Below are positions 1-8,938 of a DNA stretch of 10,925 nucleotides, one piece after another (within the stretch, counting starts at the first letter, position 1; each line of letters opens with the position of its first letter). Source of the stretch: Euperipatoides rowelli (lineage: Eukaryota; Onychophora; Udeonychophora; Euonychophora; Peripatopsidae); assembly GCA_003024985.2 (NCBI GenBank), contig PXIH01S0046432.1; one strand, 5' to 3'. The translations under genes and the position numbers were made by a program. The notes under the pieces were generated by a model. The model saw nothing but the letters and a program-made list of their open reading frames with translations, did no database searches and was not told the origin of the DNA.

Positions 1-14
1 GGGGGGGATATGCA

Positions 15-170
15 GATGGAGTTCACCATTAGAAAACCTCTATCCATTTGAATCCTTATGACCTAATACTAATAAAACATTAAAAGGATGTCTATTGGAT
101 AGATTCATATGTTATATGACCGTTTATCTTTTGATTTATGAAAACTAGAAAGAGATTTCTATCATAGGTC
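15..170 (+). repeat. Left inverted arm of the foldback element
   Basis: Read by eye against the reverse complement of 407-581, about ten positions differ over ~155 aligned bases, roughly 93-94% identity. The long shared core around 31-90 is almost unbroken. The arm is ~19 bases shorter than its partner because of one indel near 108-115. Confidence 0.85.
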
Positions 171-406
171 GACTCCTCCCCTTAAAACCTCTTCAAAAAA
201 CTTCATACTAACGTGGCTTATTAAACATTCCATAAAAAAAAAAATACTAATAATTTTAACAATTTAAATGTTGGGAATGTTAATAAAGACTTATATCTCC
301 TAAAAATAACAATCATTACACCTAGATAAGTTTAGAAATATGATTTATTTGGTATTTAGTCTGCTTTTTTGTACTGTTCTATTTTTGTTCCTTAGGGAAA
401 AATCAT

Positions 407-581
407 GACTTATGGTAGAAATCTCTTTCTTGTTTTCATAAATCAAAAGATAAAAGGTCATATGAAAGATCATATGACGTATGACATATGAATCTATCCA
501 ATAGACCCCCTTTTAATGTTTTATTAGTATTAGGTCATAAGGATTCAAATGGATAGAGGTTATCTATTGGTGAACTCAATC
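407..581 (-). repeat. Right inverted arm of the foldback element
   Basis: This is the inverted copy of 15-170. It carries an extra ~19 bases near 455-480 made of repeated catatg/tcatatg units, which looks like a local slippage duplication after the element formed. Paired with the left arm it could fold into a hairpin of about 150 bp. Confidence 0.85.
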
Positions 582-1118
582 ACATTTTACAATTGGGAAA
601 ATTTCAATCGGTCATAGCTGCTGATCCAGTTGAGTTAGAAAGTTGATTTTTTTTTAATCAAACATATACAAAGGCATCTACAAAAGTAAAGAAAGGTTTT
701 TTATTAATATTTAGGAGAAGATTTTAAAAAACTTGGCCGATACATCTATGTTCTTACAGTCTATCTCTACCCCAGCATTCATGGTGATAAAAGTTAGCAC
801 TTCCCATGTTAATTCCTATATGAGCTGTCAGTAATTTTACTGTCTTTGGAAACCTTTTTTTTTTTTTAGTTTTAAAGTAATTTTTACGGAAAAAATACAT
901 ACACTTATTAAAGACAATAACTATATAAAAAAAAGAAAAAGAAGACTAATTCAATTTATTTTTAGAGATANAACTCAGAGATAGACGGACCTGAACAATT
1001 AATCTGCTGATTTATTCTCAGATGCGGTGAAATATTCTAACATCCTTACTAATATTTTAATAAATATCCCTGACTTACTTAAATGTAAATACCGACTTAC
1101 CGAATATTACTTTTGCAG
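582..1118. other. AT-rich DNA without a recognisable gene
   Basis: No reading frame of note lies here. The content is A- and T-runs (T12 around 857-868) and one ambiguous base at 971. The last bases (1108-1118) form a short pyrimidine tract followed by GCAG, which is a possible splice acceptor for the next entry. Confidence 0.5.
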
Positions 1119-1343
1119 GAACAGGATGAAATAAAAAAAAAATGTATAAAATTAATTATCAGACTATTTCTGATTAAACTAGACAGGAAGCTTATAGAAA
1201 ACCCGAACCCGATTAAAATAACAGACTCTTCCTCAGTTCTGCTAAGAGAAACAGAAGCTACCAGGTCTACTTTGTCTTGTCTAATAGAAAGGTCAAATGG
1301 TAAGACAAATAAACGATTATCACTAATGGTTATTGAAAAATGA
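1119..1343 (+). other. Weak candidate coding exon, unknown product
   Basis: A 75-codon frame follows a possible 3' splice site (ttttgcag ending at 1118) and ends in TGA at 1341-1343. There is no ATG at its head, so it could only be a terminal exon. The predicted peptide is lysine- and isoleucine-rich at first, then more mixed (SSSVLLRETEATRSTLSCL), with no domain I recognise. In DNA this AT-rich several such frames are expected by chance in 10.9 kb on both strands, so the case rests on the acceptor alone. It may well be non-coding. Confidence 0.12.
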
Positions 1344-1770
1344 AAAATGAAGCAAACATGACTTCATAAAAAAAATGAGAAAAACTGGCTAGTTTAAAAT
1401 ATATGANTTGATTTATTAAAATAGATANTTTTAACTTTTGAAATAAAATAGTATTGACTTCTGTTCTATCATAAACAATTATACAACATAAAACAATTTA
1501 AACAAATGGGAAATATTTACAAAAACTGAACATATCATTTAAATAACTGAATTATAACTTAACAGCAATAAATATAAAATGATTTGAAAAATTATTTATC
1601 AATGAAATTTAAAAGGTTTTAAAAGTTTGATAAAAAAATGAGATATTTGTTAGGTTTTAGTTAAAAAAAAAGATTTTGCTTTAGCCTTCTCTGATTTACA
1701 AAACAAATAAATAAATATAACTTACATTAATTGTATTATCTACAATTTAAATACTCCCCTGCTCCTTCAG
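1344..1770. other. AT-rich intergenic or intronic DNA
   Basis: Nothing coding is visible. There are two ambiguous bases (1407, 1428) and many A/T runs. The right edge, 1753-1770, is a C/T-rich tract ending in CAG (ctcccctgctccttcag), a good-looking splice acceptor that borders the next island. Confidence 0.5.
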
Positions 1771-2320
1771 TAAGCCTTTCTCAGAATTGAAACTCCGGAA
1801 ATTGATAAACACATAAAAAGTCTATCTTTAAAAATAAAAGTTCTGTAGTACGAGGAAAGTTCTAAACTTGATAGCAGAGAAAAATACTTAAACAAAGTTT
1901 ACTTTATTAAATAAGTTTTTATTTAGTTATAACGATGTTTGGAGATATTGAAAGTAGAGGAGTAAAGTTAGGAGGTCTGCCATGGTCTTACCAAATTTTG
2001 TGGGAAGTATTATTGCAAAGTCTTCTGCATTGTGCTGAAGATCCTGGCCTTAGGCTGTCGAAACATGACAAGTCTCTGTGGTATGTTGGTCTGAGTTGTG
2101 TTAAATTTGAAAACTGCAGCAACAAAGGAGTTGGACCAGTATGTTTAGCTTCGGCTATCTTCTGCTTAAGCTGGTAAATGTGGGTGATGTTAGAGAAAAA
2201 GCTGTTCATTTTCTGCGCTCATCTGAACACTGCCTTTAGCTGGTTTAAAGTTCACCTGTACATGGCCGGAGTTGGCATGTTCGTCGGTCTGTGGCTTACT
2301 GTTGCTGGATAACTTATTAG
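1771..2320 (+). other. GC-richer island with splice signals: candidate non-coding or decayed exon
   Basis: Lines 1981-2340 hold about 42% G+C by direct count, against 15-30% in typical flanking lines, so this stretch stands out. It is preceded by a pyrimidine-rich acceptor (ctccttcag ending at 1770) and ends at TAG|GTAAGTAT (2318-2328), which matches the U1 donor consensus at ten of eleven positions. One plus frame is open from 1911 to 2309 apart from one TAA at 2175-2177. Its second part (2178-2309) is hydrophobic and could span a membrane. I recognise no protein family in any frame. It could be an exon of a long non-coding RNA, a UTR exon, a broken gene fragment, or an old repeat. The higher GC extends to ~2500. 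Confidence 0.25.
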
Positions 2321-2788
2321 GTAAGTATTGTTACTGCTAACAAGTTTCTCTGCCAACTCTTGTGATTGTGAACAACCACCAAGGAAAACAGGAATGTCTT
2401 CGGGCTACTGGAACATCAGGAAACTTCAGCATGAAAACATTTAGTCAGGAGCTTGTCACAAATGCAAGTAAAAAGTGTATATCAGCCGGAATAGAGAGAG
2501 AGTGACTAATTTAAGTTCTTTTTATAAAATTCTGAATTTATAAAAATGCTGCTTTTGGTGAAAAAGTTCCAATTTTAATTGGATCTTAAGGGATCAAAGG
2601 AGAGGCACCAATAATAATTAGTGAAACAGTAAAATGATGAATAAATTTATCACTATCTCCAATCATGTTTAGAATCTTGTTTTAATTGAACTTTTGTTAA
2701 TGTTTTGAAATATACTCGATCCTAGGAGGTTGAGGGGAATTCCTTAAACGGTACCATCCTGTGGTTGGAACTTATTGTATAGCTCAGA
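2321..2788. other. Intergenic/intronic DNA without a gene
   Basis: The first ~180 bases keep a raised G+C, then composition falls back to the AT-rich background. No reading frame or repeat stands out, and no RNA gene is visible. Confidence 0.4.
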
Positions 2789-2798
2789 GGGGGGGGGG
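2789..2798 (+). repeat. Poly-G run, G10
   Basis: Ten consecutive G follow ctcaga. In DNA this AT-rich a G10 is very unlikely by chance. It is one of three G-runs of ten or more in the window (also 3841-3852 and 10260-10269). Confidence 0.9.
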
Positions 2799-3001
2799 TA
2801 GACATGACTCATTCCTAGATATAAAAATTCAAATATTAAAAGTAACATCAGAGAAGGCATTTTGGTAATTGTTAGTACAAATATTTTATGAAATATCAGA
2901 GAAGACAGCAAAATTATTTAGAATTGCAAAAAAGCTTAGCTCTAGGTGTTATAATTTTGAAAATAATGAAAAAGTGTTTTTATTGTTCTCCGATAAACGA
3001 T

Positions 3002-3071
3002 CTCTCAACTGTTATAACAACTCTTTGCAGGTTTGATGATTGACTCAAACCGTCTGACTAAGGTTGGAGAG
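3002..3071. repeat. Nested inverted repeats (hairpin)
   Basis: The inner stem ggtttga/tcaaacc (3030-3036 with 3045-3051) is perfect over 7 bp with an 8-nt loop. An outer stem ctctcaac/gttggagag (3002-3009 with 3063-3071) pairs with one bulged G. It could be a small transcript structure or chance; no RNA family is recognised. Confidence 0.3.
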
Positions 3072-3432
3072 TTTTTATATTTTTTTTAGTGAGAGGAGCT
3101 AACTAGATGGTAGAAGATAATTGTTTCCAAACAAACTTGTGGGCTGGCATACTGACTTATCAGCTGTAAGAAATTATTTTATTACTCTCACCTTTTGAAA
3201 TAAAGTCTAGCCTCTCTTTAAAAACAAAACAAAAATATTCTAGTCTGATTACAGACTTTCTAAATTTATAATAATTTAAATATTTAATCTTATTAAATTG
3301 AAAGATCGACACCTTTAAAAACAACAATTACAGTACATTATGTATGGTAAATACTTTAATGAACCTATACGTTACAACAATTAAAAAACATACAGTATAG
3401 CAAATCTGAGCATACAGTATAATGGATATGAA

Positions 3433-3456
3433 ATAACAATATAGAAATATTGTTAT
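3433..3456. repeat. Perfect 10-bp hairpin
   Basis: ATAACAATAT is followed by AGAA and then its exact reverse complement ATATTGTTAT. It is all but two A/T pairs, so it may be fortuitous in this composition. Confidence 0.4.
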
Positions 3457-3819
3457 AATAACCTTATGGTTTGATAATTCTGTTAATATACAACTTTATG
3501 ACTTTAATAGACATCCTGTGTAACAAACATGAATATATCTATATACTTGTCAAGAAACTTAAATACAATAATTATTATAAAGAATTATAACTATATTAAT
3601 TGGTAAGGATTATTCTTACATAACCTGTTCGCAAATTAAAAATAACAATCAGTTAATATCATAATTTCCTAACTATGAATATTAAGAACTAAAATAATAT
3701 TTAAGAACAAACATGATATCCTAGCCATTATTTCTTTAACGAATGATATCAGTCGGTCGGACTCGAGTTGGATAAAAATTTTTAAACTATTTATTTAAAA
3801 AAGCATCTAATTTAAGTTT

Positions 3820-3858
3820 AAAAAAGGGAAAAAAAAAAAAGGGGGGGGGGGGAGGGAG
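3820..3858 (+). repeat. 39-nt polypurine tract with A12-G12
   Basis: The plus strand is uninterrupted purine from 3820 to 3858, with A12 (3829-3840) directly followed by G12 (3841-3852) and then AGGGAG. Such tracts can form triplex (H-DNA) or intermolecular G-quadruplex structures and are length-variable. Confidence 0.85.
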
Positions 3859-4062
3859 TGTTCTGGATATAAAAAATTCTGTATTAAATTATTTAAAAGG
3901 AAAAAAATCTTCCAAAATTTCAGTGCCAACTTTAACACTGTAATTACTAGGCTATGGCTTTATGAATAAAATCTAAGAATAGGCTACATTTATTATGACT
4001 AAGCATACTAGGTTTGAATACTAGTCCCTTGAGACTTTGATGAAAATGATAATATTATTTTC

Positions 4063-4108
4063 AACACACACACACATATACACACACACACATATATGTA
4101 TATATGTG
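4063..4108 (+). repeat. (CA)n/(TA)n compound microsatellite
   Basis: Two (CA) blocks separated by short TATA steps are followed by a palindromic catatatgtatatatg. This is a typical eukaryotic dinucleotide microsatellite with a Z-DNA-prone part. Confidence 0.9.
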
Positions 4109-5106
4109 ACATTTTAATACATTATAAGCTATAATTATAGTTCATTGTATGGTATGTACGACAAATATTTCCTATTGTTTATATCGAATAGTAATAGTCT
4201 AATTTATTCTTCTATAGCATATTATTTATTTATTTTTTAATTTTTATTAATGTATTATTGTTTATTATTAGCCTATTATTTAATTATTACCTTGACGTGT
4301 GATCTGAAAGGTCATTATTATGAAGATCCTAAATTATTGTTTTAAAAAAAATGTCGGAAGCAACTTTTAGTTTTCTTTTTAATTTCTAATTTTGAAACTG
4401 GTCGCCCATCGCTTACTGTATAACAAATAGTATATTTTTCTCTCTTCAAAAAGACAAACTAAGAGGTCGAGATAAGGTTCTCAGTAATGCAATTGCAGTC
4501 TGTTCCTTCAGTAGAAACCCCAATCATGCAATATTGGCTGAATCTTCTACTGCAGATGTGATGTCACTACAAGCTCAATGGATTTTAATATGGCTTTTTT
4601 CTTAATGCTAAACTTCTATGTTAAAATAGACACTGGTGACCTGGTCAGCTAATGTTTGAAAAATGAATTAAAATTTAAATAGTTTGAGATAAATTGCAAA
4701 AGTAATAATAGTTTTGATAAAGTGAAAATTCTTTGCAAAAACAGCTTTGGAAGTTTTAAAGATACTTTGACTATTAATAATTTAGTAAATTGTTATACTT
4801 CTGGATGACACTTTTCTAAGTTAGGCTTGTATAGGTTGGAAAGGCTAACAAATTAAAATATTGCTTCTTTAAGCGCTCGCACATAGTGACCTGCATTTTA
4901 AATAAATACCACTATGGGCAGAAAACAAGTTAAGAAAATTATAATGGGATAGAAGATACGATATGATTAAGAACTGGAGCAAATACAGTAAATTAAATAA
5001 TACTTTAATCACCACATTTATTTCAGTTAAGTTGCTATAGAAATAGAAATTAAAGTTAACANCTTGTTTAGATTTTTAATTTTAAATACAGTACAGTTTA
5101 TAAGAG
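4109..5106. other. AT-rich DNA without a supported gene
   Basis: Most of this is stop-dense. A frame of about 70 codons is open between a TGA near 4397 and TAA near 4604, and local G+C is higher there (4440-4590), but it has no start, no clear splice sites and no recognised domain. An 8-bp inverted pair cagtagaa/ttctactg lies at ~4509-4552. One ambiguous base is at 5062. Confidence 0.4.
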
Positions 5107-5343
5107 TAGGCCTAATTAGACTTTTTTTTTTTCAAAATTGACAATGCAAGCATTGATTGTGTTATTTATATGGAATAATCACCACTTGTCAGCCATTACT
5201 GTCTGTTTTATGGGAAAAGATGTATAAAAATGTCTTTTAGGTGGTATATTACAAACAGTGCAATAGCAAAATAGTTACACAATTTTTGATTGGGTTAATT
5301 ATATAGGCCTAAAAAGGTGATTAGAAGACTGTTAATAGGCCTA
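5107..5343. repeat. Cluster of three TAGGCCTA palindromes
   Basis: The octamer TAGGCCTA occurs exactly at 5107-5114, 5304-5311 and 5336-5343. One-base-short relatives (tagcctat, taggctat) are scattered from 3950 to 6560. With the local composition fewer than 0.1 exact copies would be expected in the whole window by my rough estimate, so the word is enriched. Confidence 0.7.
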
Positions 5344-6722
5344 TGCAACAATTTTATTTCCATATGATCTGAAGAAAATAAAAACATCTTTTTATACTTT
5401 ATATAAAGTTTATTTGGTTAATTTCATTTCCTCTTTAGTGGCTTAACCAACATGGACCAAACTTTGTAGGAAGCGAATTTGAGGTACCTAGCTTGATTGC
5501 GATTAGAGGGTATGAAATTCCTGAGGCATTTTAAGACTCCATTTTTTAAAGACTGAACTGATTGAATCCAAACTTAATAGGGAACCTTTTTGCTACTGGC
5601 AGCTTGAAAAGTTCTAATATTGTTAGATTGTTCTCAACAGCCTAACACACTCAAAACATGAAAATACTGTTAAGTGAATGTGTAGAGAAGGATTTAATAA
5701 CAACAATATATTTAATTCCTAAGTTTGGATGATTTAAAAAAATATTAGCAATATTCAAGTAAATTTATTGCCCCTTAATAAGTTGTGCAAGTTTCAAAAA
5801 GGCTTAAATATTTCCAATTTATTTAATGAAATGGTTCTGTAACACACTTAAAATATACTTTATGTTATAAAAATATCCATTCTGTCCTGCTAGTTCTATT
5901 AAACTACTGAATTGATTTATGTAGTTTATAAATAACAAACTCAAAATACCAAGAAATGGAGAACATACTGTATTTTCTAAAATTGATCTAAAGTTTTGCA
6001 TTGTAGCCTATCTAAAAAGTATTTTGCTAATTGGAAATTTTATTTTCTTGTATGCATTGCTACTAAAATTTTCTAAATTCTTAGTAAGAAAAACAGGGAA
6101 CTTAACTTACATGCTGTATTATCAACAATACTAATAATACATTCATGATCACTGTATTTAATTTTGTTCTTTCTATTTTAGCATCTGTGGAATTTGTTCA
6201 TTTTTTTTATGTCTGTTCTTTTTATGCACCAATGATGTTAAAAAAAACAACTCTTTTTCTGTATTAACCTCCTTCCTTAGCAGGCAGTTTTATTATGAAT
6301 AGGCAACAACAGCCTACTCAAAGTATGAATCATCTTGTGGGCAGTTAAATTTCATCCTTTATAACTATTCTTAAACATATTAATGTCAAACATATCATTT
6401 ACTAATCAATTACTTACAGGTAGATTTTTTTTATTTGAATAAATGCTAAGTGCAAATGTTTAAAAAATGTTGTAAAAGAATGGTCTTTTCTTGTATCTGA
6501 GAAATAATCTGTAAATCTTTAAAACTTTTTTACTTTTTTTACTTTCTCTCAGTAGCCTATTCTTTTTTTTTAATAGTTGAAACTAAAATGATAATTATTA
6601 TTAATTGATTCAATTTATTATTTTCAAATTATTATACTATATAAGGTTAAGGAGTACCCTTTCTTCAGAAAGTTTTCAGAATACTACTTTAATTTTTTTT
6701 AAAAATACATGATGTCATAAAG
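5344..6722. other. Long AT-rich stretch without a gene
   Basis: No reading frame here looks coding, and I see no repeat ends, RNA gene or strong hairpin. A possible acceptor (ctctttag ending near 5439) is not followed by a persuasive frame. Poly-T runs occur at ~6202, ~6531 and 6563-6572. Confidence 0.45.
6715..6722 (+). repeat. Left target-site duplication, degraded
   Basis: TCATAAAG directly precedes the hAT-type element. It matches the right copy (ACATAAAC, 7184-7191) at the six central positions, the expected 8-bp length for hAT insertion with two later mutations. Confidence 0.6.
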
Positions 6723-7183
6723 CAGTATTCCCTACCCTATGGGTCACGACCCAAAATTGGATCACTTGGCATATTTCATGAGTCGCGAAATATTTTCAAC
6801 AAAAATAATTTTTTAACATCGAATGTATTTTCGTAATTACGAAAAGGGCTGATGTAAGTTGTGTCAAAATTATTGAAATCGATCAAAAAATATTATTTCA
6901 CTAGATTATCATAGGTTTGGCATAGTGGATTTCACATTAGTTTGAGTTAGGGTCCAGGGTAACGGTAAGTTTAGGACTGTAAATAAAAAAAATTAAGGTT
7001 GCTATTCGTCTTGATCATGTGTCTAAATGAGTTTCTAGACGCTCATGTCATTATCAGGGATTCATTCATTTTCTCTACACCAAATGTGTTGGATGTGCTT
7101 GCTGTCGGGCATTCTATTTGGGTCACTAAATCAAAACTATTATCCCAATTTGAGTCATGATTCAAAAAGGTTAAGAAACCCTG
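6723..7183. mobile_element. Non-autonomous hAT-type DNA transposon, 461 bp
   Basis: The left end reads CAGTATTCCCTACCCTATGG followed by gtcacgacccaa. The right end, read on the other strand, is CAGGGTTTCTTAACC followed by tttttgaatcatgactcaa. These are the short imperfect inverted ends typical of hAT elements, which start with CAG and in many animal families run into a GGGTCNCGACCC-like block. The flanks carry 8-bp near-duplications. No transposase frame is present inside, so this is an internally deleted or MITE-type copy moved in trans. The imperfect ends and duplications suggest an old insertion. Confidence 0.82.
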
Positions 7184-7191
7184 ACATAAAC
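7184..7191 (+). repeat. Right target-site duplication, degraded
   Basis: ACATAAAC directly follows the right terminus (..AAACCCTG) and agrees with 6715-6722 at six of eight bases. Confidence 0.6.
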
Positions 7192-7243
7192 TCATTCTCT
7201 TGATACAGAAAAAATCATTAAAAAACAATGTTGGTTGAACTTA

Positions 7244-7315
7244 TAATTTTTTTTATTGCATGCTTGTCTGCTAGACACTTGGGTAGGAGATATTTTAATT
7301 TTTTTTATTGCATGC
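7244..7315. repeat. Exact 20-bp direct repeat, 52 bp apart
   Basis: TAATTTTTTTTATTGCATGC occurs at 7244-7263 and again at 7296-7315 without a mismatch, enclosing 32 unique bases. On the minus strand each copy reads gcatgcAATAAAaaaaatta, so it carries a polyadenylation hexamer followed by an A-rich run. It may be a local duplication, or target-site copies around a tiny insertion. Confidence 0.85.
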
Positions 7316-7523
7316 CTTTTGTTACTATGGATAACAATAGGTAATGCTGCAATGACCAAAATGGCTTCTTTGTAGGAAAAAATTCATTGTGTACTGTGGT
7401 TCCATAAGTTCTAACCATGGGTGATTTTCCATTAGGACAGTGTACATTTTCCAATAGTTGGATTGGGTAGGACAGTCCTACACCATGGCCATCACGATAG
7501 CCAGAAATAATCCCTATAAACAT
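7305..7523 (-). other. Weak candidate terminal exon on the minus strand, unknown product
   Basis: A 72-codon minus-strand frame from ATG at 7521-7523 ends in TAA at 7305-7307; the frame is open ~12 codons further upstream. The peptide has balanced composition with segments such as GYRDGHGVGLSYPIQL and HCPNGKSPMVRTYGTT that look more protein-like than most frames here. The AATAAA hexamer (plus-strand tttatt, 7304-7309) overlaps its stop codon, so it could be the end of a gene with a very short 3' UTR. I recognise no family and no clear splice acceptor, and chance is a real alternative. Confidence 0.15.
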
Positions 7524-8182
7524 TTTCCTGTGGGTTATGTCATGGATAAATTCTCTTCAACACACATGTCTGACATGGTGACCTTGAATATGAGGATAGC
7601 AGACACTATTGTGTGTGTCTGAGGAGATGTTGATAAACATGGTGAGAAATTGAATATCAGCTGGATGAGTCTACTCCATGAATGACACTCATGTGCAAGT
7701 GTATTAGACTTATAATAAAAACTTTATGAGTTTAAGTTACTTATATTTGCGACAAACTATTCATAGCTTTCTAAATGATTTTTCGTAATGAGGGAAAGAA
7801 TTTATGAATTATCCTTATAGTACTGTAATGATCGCTGCTAGAATCTTTTTTTAATTTCTCGACAGGAAGTAAATGTTAGAAATTTTTAATTTCACATTTA
7901 TTTTGAAGGGAACTTGCAGAATTTTCAAAATTATATATTATATAACTTTGTGATTTATAGTAACTTAGGCCTGAAGGTGGAATTATGATTATTATATTAG
8001 GTATGTGGCAAATGTGGCCGAGGTTGGGGGGAGTGGCCTAGGACTATAAACAAAGAGGGGAGATGAAGTAGCTGAAAGAGAACGGGTTAAGATAAAGACA
8101 TACTACTAAAGTAATCTAAAGATGTATTTATTATGAGCTGGAAAGAAGTATTCTATGGAAGATGCTTCTATGGATATATTAG
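7524..8182. other. No supported gene; mixed composition
   Basis: Includes a perfect 6+1+6 palindrome catgtctgacatg (7565-7577), a gtgtgtgt run near 7611 and a G-rich patch (8017-8042, ggccgaggttggggggagtgg). Frames are short. Confidence 0.4.
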
Positions 8183-8341
8183 AATGTTTTAGTCTTACCG
8201 GAACTCCGGGGAGAAGTCGAAGTGACAGATGAGGATAAAGTTCCTTACAGGTCCAGGCTAAGAGACAGGTCCAGGCTGTGGTCGAAGCTAAGGGTGAAGA
8301 GACTTCTTCTAAACCATTTTACCATTTCAGCATTTGGCTAG
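8183..8341 (+). other. Weak candidate exon, arginine- and leucine-rich frame
   Basis: A 52-codon open stretch lies between TAG at 8180-8182 and TAG at 8339-8341 in a patch of raised G+C. The peptide is charged (LPELRGEVEVTDEDK, then alternating R/S/L/K). It carries an 18-base tandem repeat that keeps the frame (8247-8277). Acceptor-like tags precede it (gttttag near 8192) and end it (ccatttcag at 8330). No family is recognised and there is no ATG. Equally likely it is part of a decayed repeat. Confidence 0.13.
8247..8277 (+). repeat. Short tandem repeat, ACAGGTCCAGGCT twice, 18-bp period
   Basis: The 13-mer is exact at 8247-8259 and 8265-8277. The period is a multiple of three, so it would encode a repeated RSRL-type unit if translated. 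Confidence 0.8.
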
Positions 8342-8765
8342 AATTATAAGAAGAGATCCAAATTATATGGTTTTATGATTATACTATATTATATTCCTTA
8401 TTGCACATTATAATTATAATTCCTGTAGTTAGAGAGGTTAGGAAGACTTTGGTCGGTTACATAATAAATCAGGATGCAGTCTGCTATAAGTGTATATTTT
8501 AGAATGCATTACTCTGGTTGCCTGGCAACAGGATGACTGATGACTCTATTGTAGAAGTTAAGAAATACAGTAATTATTAATAATATTAATGTTCAATTGG
8601 TGAATAGTATTTGATGCTTTACAGACCATTCTTATGTCTGCTACAGATTTTAAATATAATTAGCAATATCATTTTACTATTAATTGCTTCTTATACAGGG
8701 TGTAAATAAAAGATATTTACAAGTTTGATTGAACACAGGAAATTTATTATACAACTTACAATTAT
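8342..8765. other. AT-rich DNA without a gene
   Basis: Apart from the X-box-like palindrome at 8517-8529, this holds stop-dense AT-rich sequence. From ~8696 (tacagggtgtaaataaaa) it resembles the start of another old repeat, into which the MITE at 8774 may have inserted, but no matching opposite end is clear. Confidence 0.4.
8517..8529. promoter_or_regulatory. Perfect X-box-like palindrome (possible RFX site)
   Basis: GTTGCC-T-GGCAAC is a perfect 6+1+6 inverted repeat and fits the RFX transcription-factor X-box consensus RYYNYY(N1-3)RRNRAC at every position. RFX factors control ciliary genes in animals through such sites near promoters. No ciliary gene or promoter is visible in the window, so the site's role is unproven. 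The match to the consensus is direct observation; the binding is inference. Confidence 0.35.
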
Positions 8766-8773
8766 GATCTCGG
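8766..8773 (+). repeat. Left 8-bp target-site duplication GATCTCGG
   Basis: It is identical to 8939-8946 and abuts the CAGAGGTG terminus. Confidence 0.93.
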
Positions 8774-8938
8774 CAGAGGTGTTGAGAGCCTGTATGGGGC
8801 CCAGGGCCAAAATTTTCATGGGCCCCTTTGTGTAACAAAAAAAAGTTGTAGGCTCCCTTGGCAGGCCCCTTGAGTCACTATAGGGCCCAAGTACTTTAAC
8901 TCCCCTGCCCCCCCCTCTCCCTCCACTCGACATCCCTG
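8774..8938. mobile_element. Short hAT MITE, 165 bp, with perfect target duplication
   Basis: The element starts CAGAGGTGTTGAG and its other strand starts CAGGGATGTCGAG, so the ends are inverted and agree at 10 of 13 positions. It is flanked by identical 8-bp copies of GATCTCGG. Terminal CAG..CTG and an 8-bp duplication are diagnostic of hAT superfamily insertion. The body is GC-rich compared with its surroundings (ggggcccagggcc near 8797-8812; a C8 run at 8908-8915) and encodes nothing. It depends on a transposase from elsewhere. The intact duplication suggests it is one of the younger insertions here. A minus-strand frame crossing it (8691-9038) is not a gene. Confidence 0.92.

Larger units (their letters stand above)
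15..581. mobile_element. Foldback/MITE-like element with long terminal inverted repeats
   Basis: The segment begins and ends with the same sequence in opposite orientation (GAGTTCACC at 19-27, GGTGAACTC at 569-577). The match continues inward for more than 150 bp. The central 236 bp (171-406) are AT-rich and hold no reading frame. The structure is that of a non-autonomous DNA transposon of the foldback or long-TIR MITE type, which would have been moved by a transposase encoded elsewhere. No target-site duplication is convincing: the flanks just outside (ending ..tgca, starting acat..) do not match. Superfamily is therefore unassigned. The left end lies only 14 bases from the window edge, so a longer element cannot be excluded. 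Confidence 0.8.
2799..3819. other. AT-rich DNA with two small inverted repeats, no gene
   Basis: More than a kilobase with dense stops in all frames. Only the hairpins at 3002-3071 and 3433-3456, and a short repeated catacagtata (3389, 3411), break the background. Confidence 0.5.

Noticed and set aside
2030-2085. Hammerhead-ribozyme-like order ctgaaga..gtcgaaac as found in Penelope-like elements
   Set aside because: The core is CTGAAGA instead of CTGATGA, stem II is weak and no stem I can be paired with the flanks.
1988-2209. 73-codon minus-strand frame in the GC-richer island
   Set aside because: It is antisense to an equally open plus frame, with no recognised domain; the splice signals favour the plus strand.
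5819-6001. 60-codon minus-strand frame
   Set aside because: It has hydrophobic AT-driven composition with no start context or neighbours; expected by chance.
7043-7228. 61-codon minus-strand frame
   Set aside because: Mostly inside the hAT-type element and across its right end.
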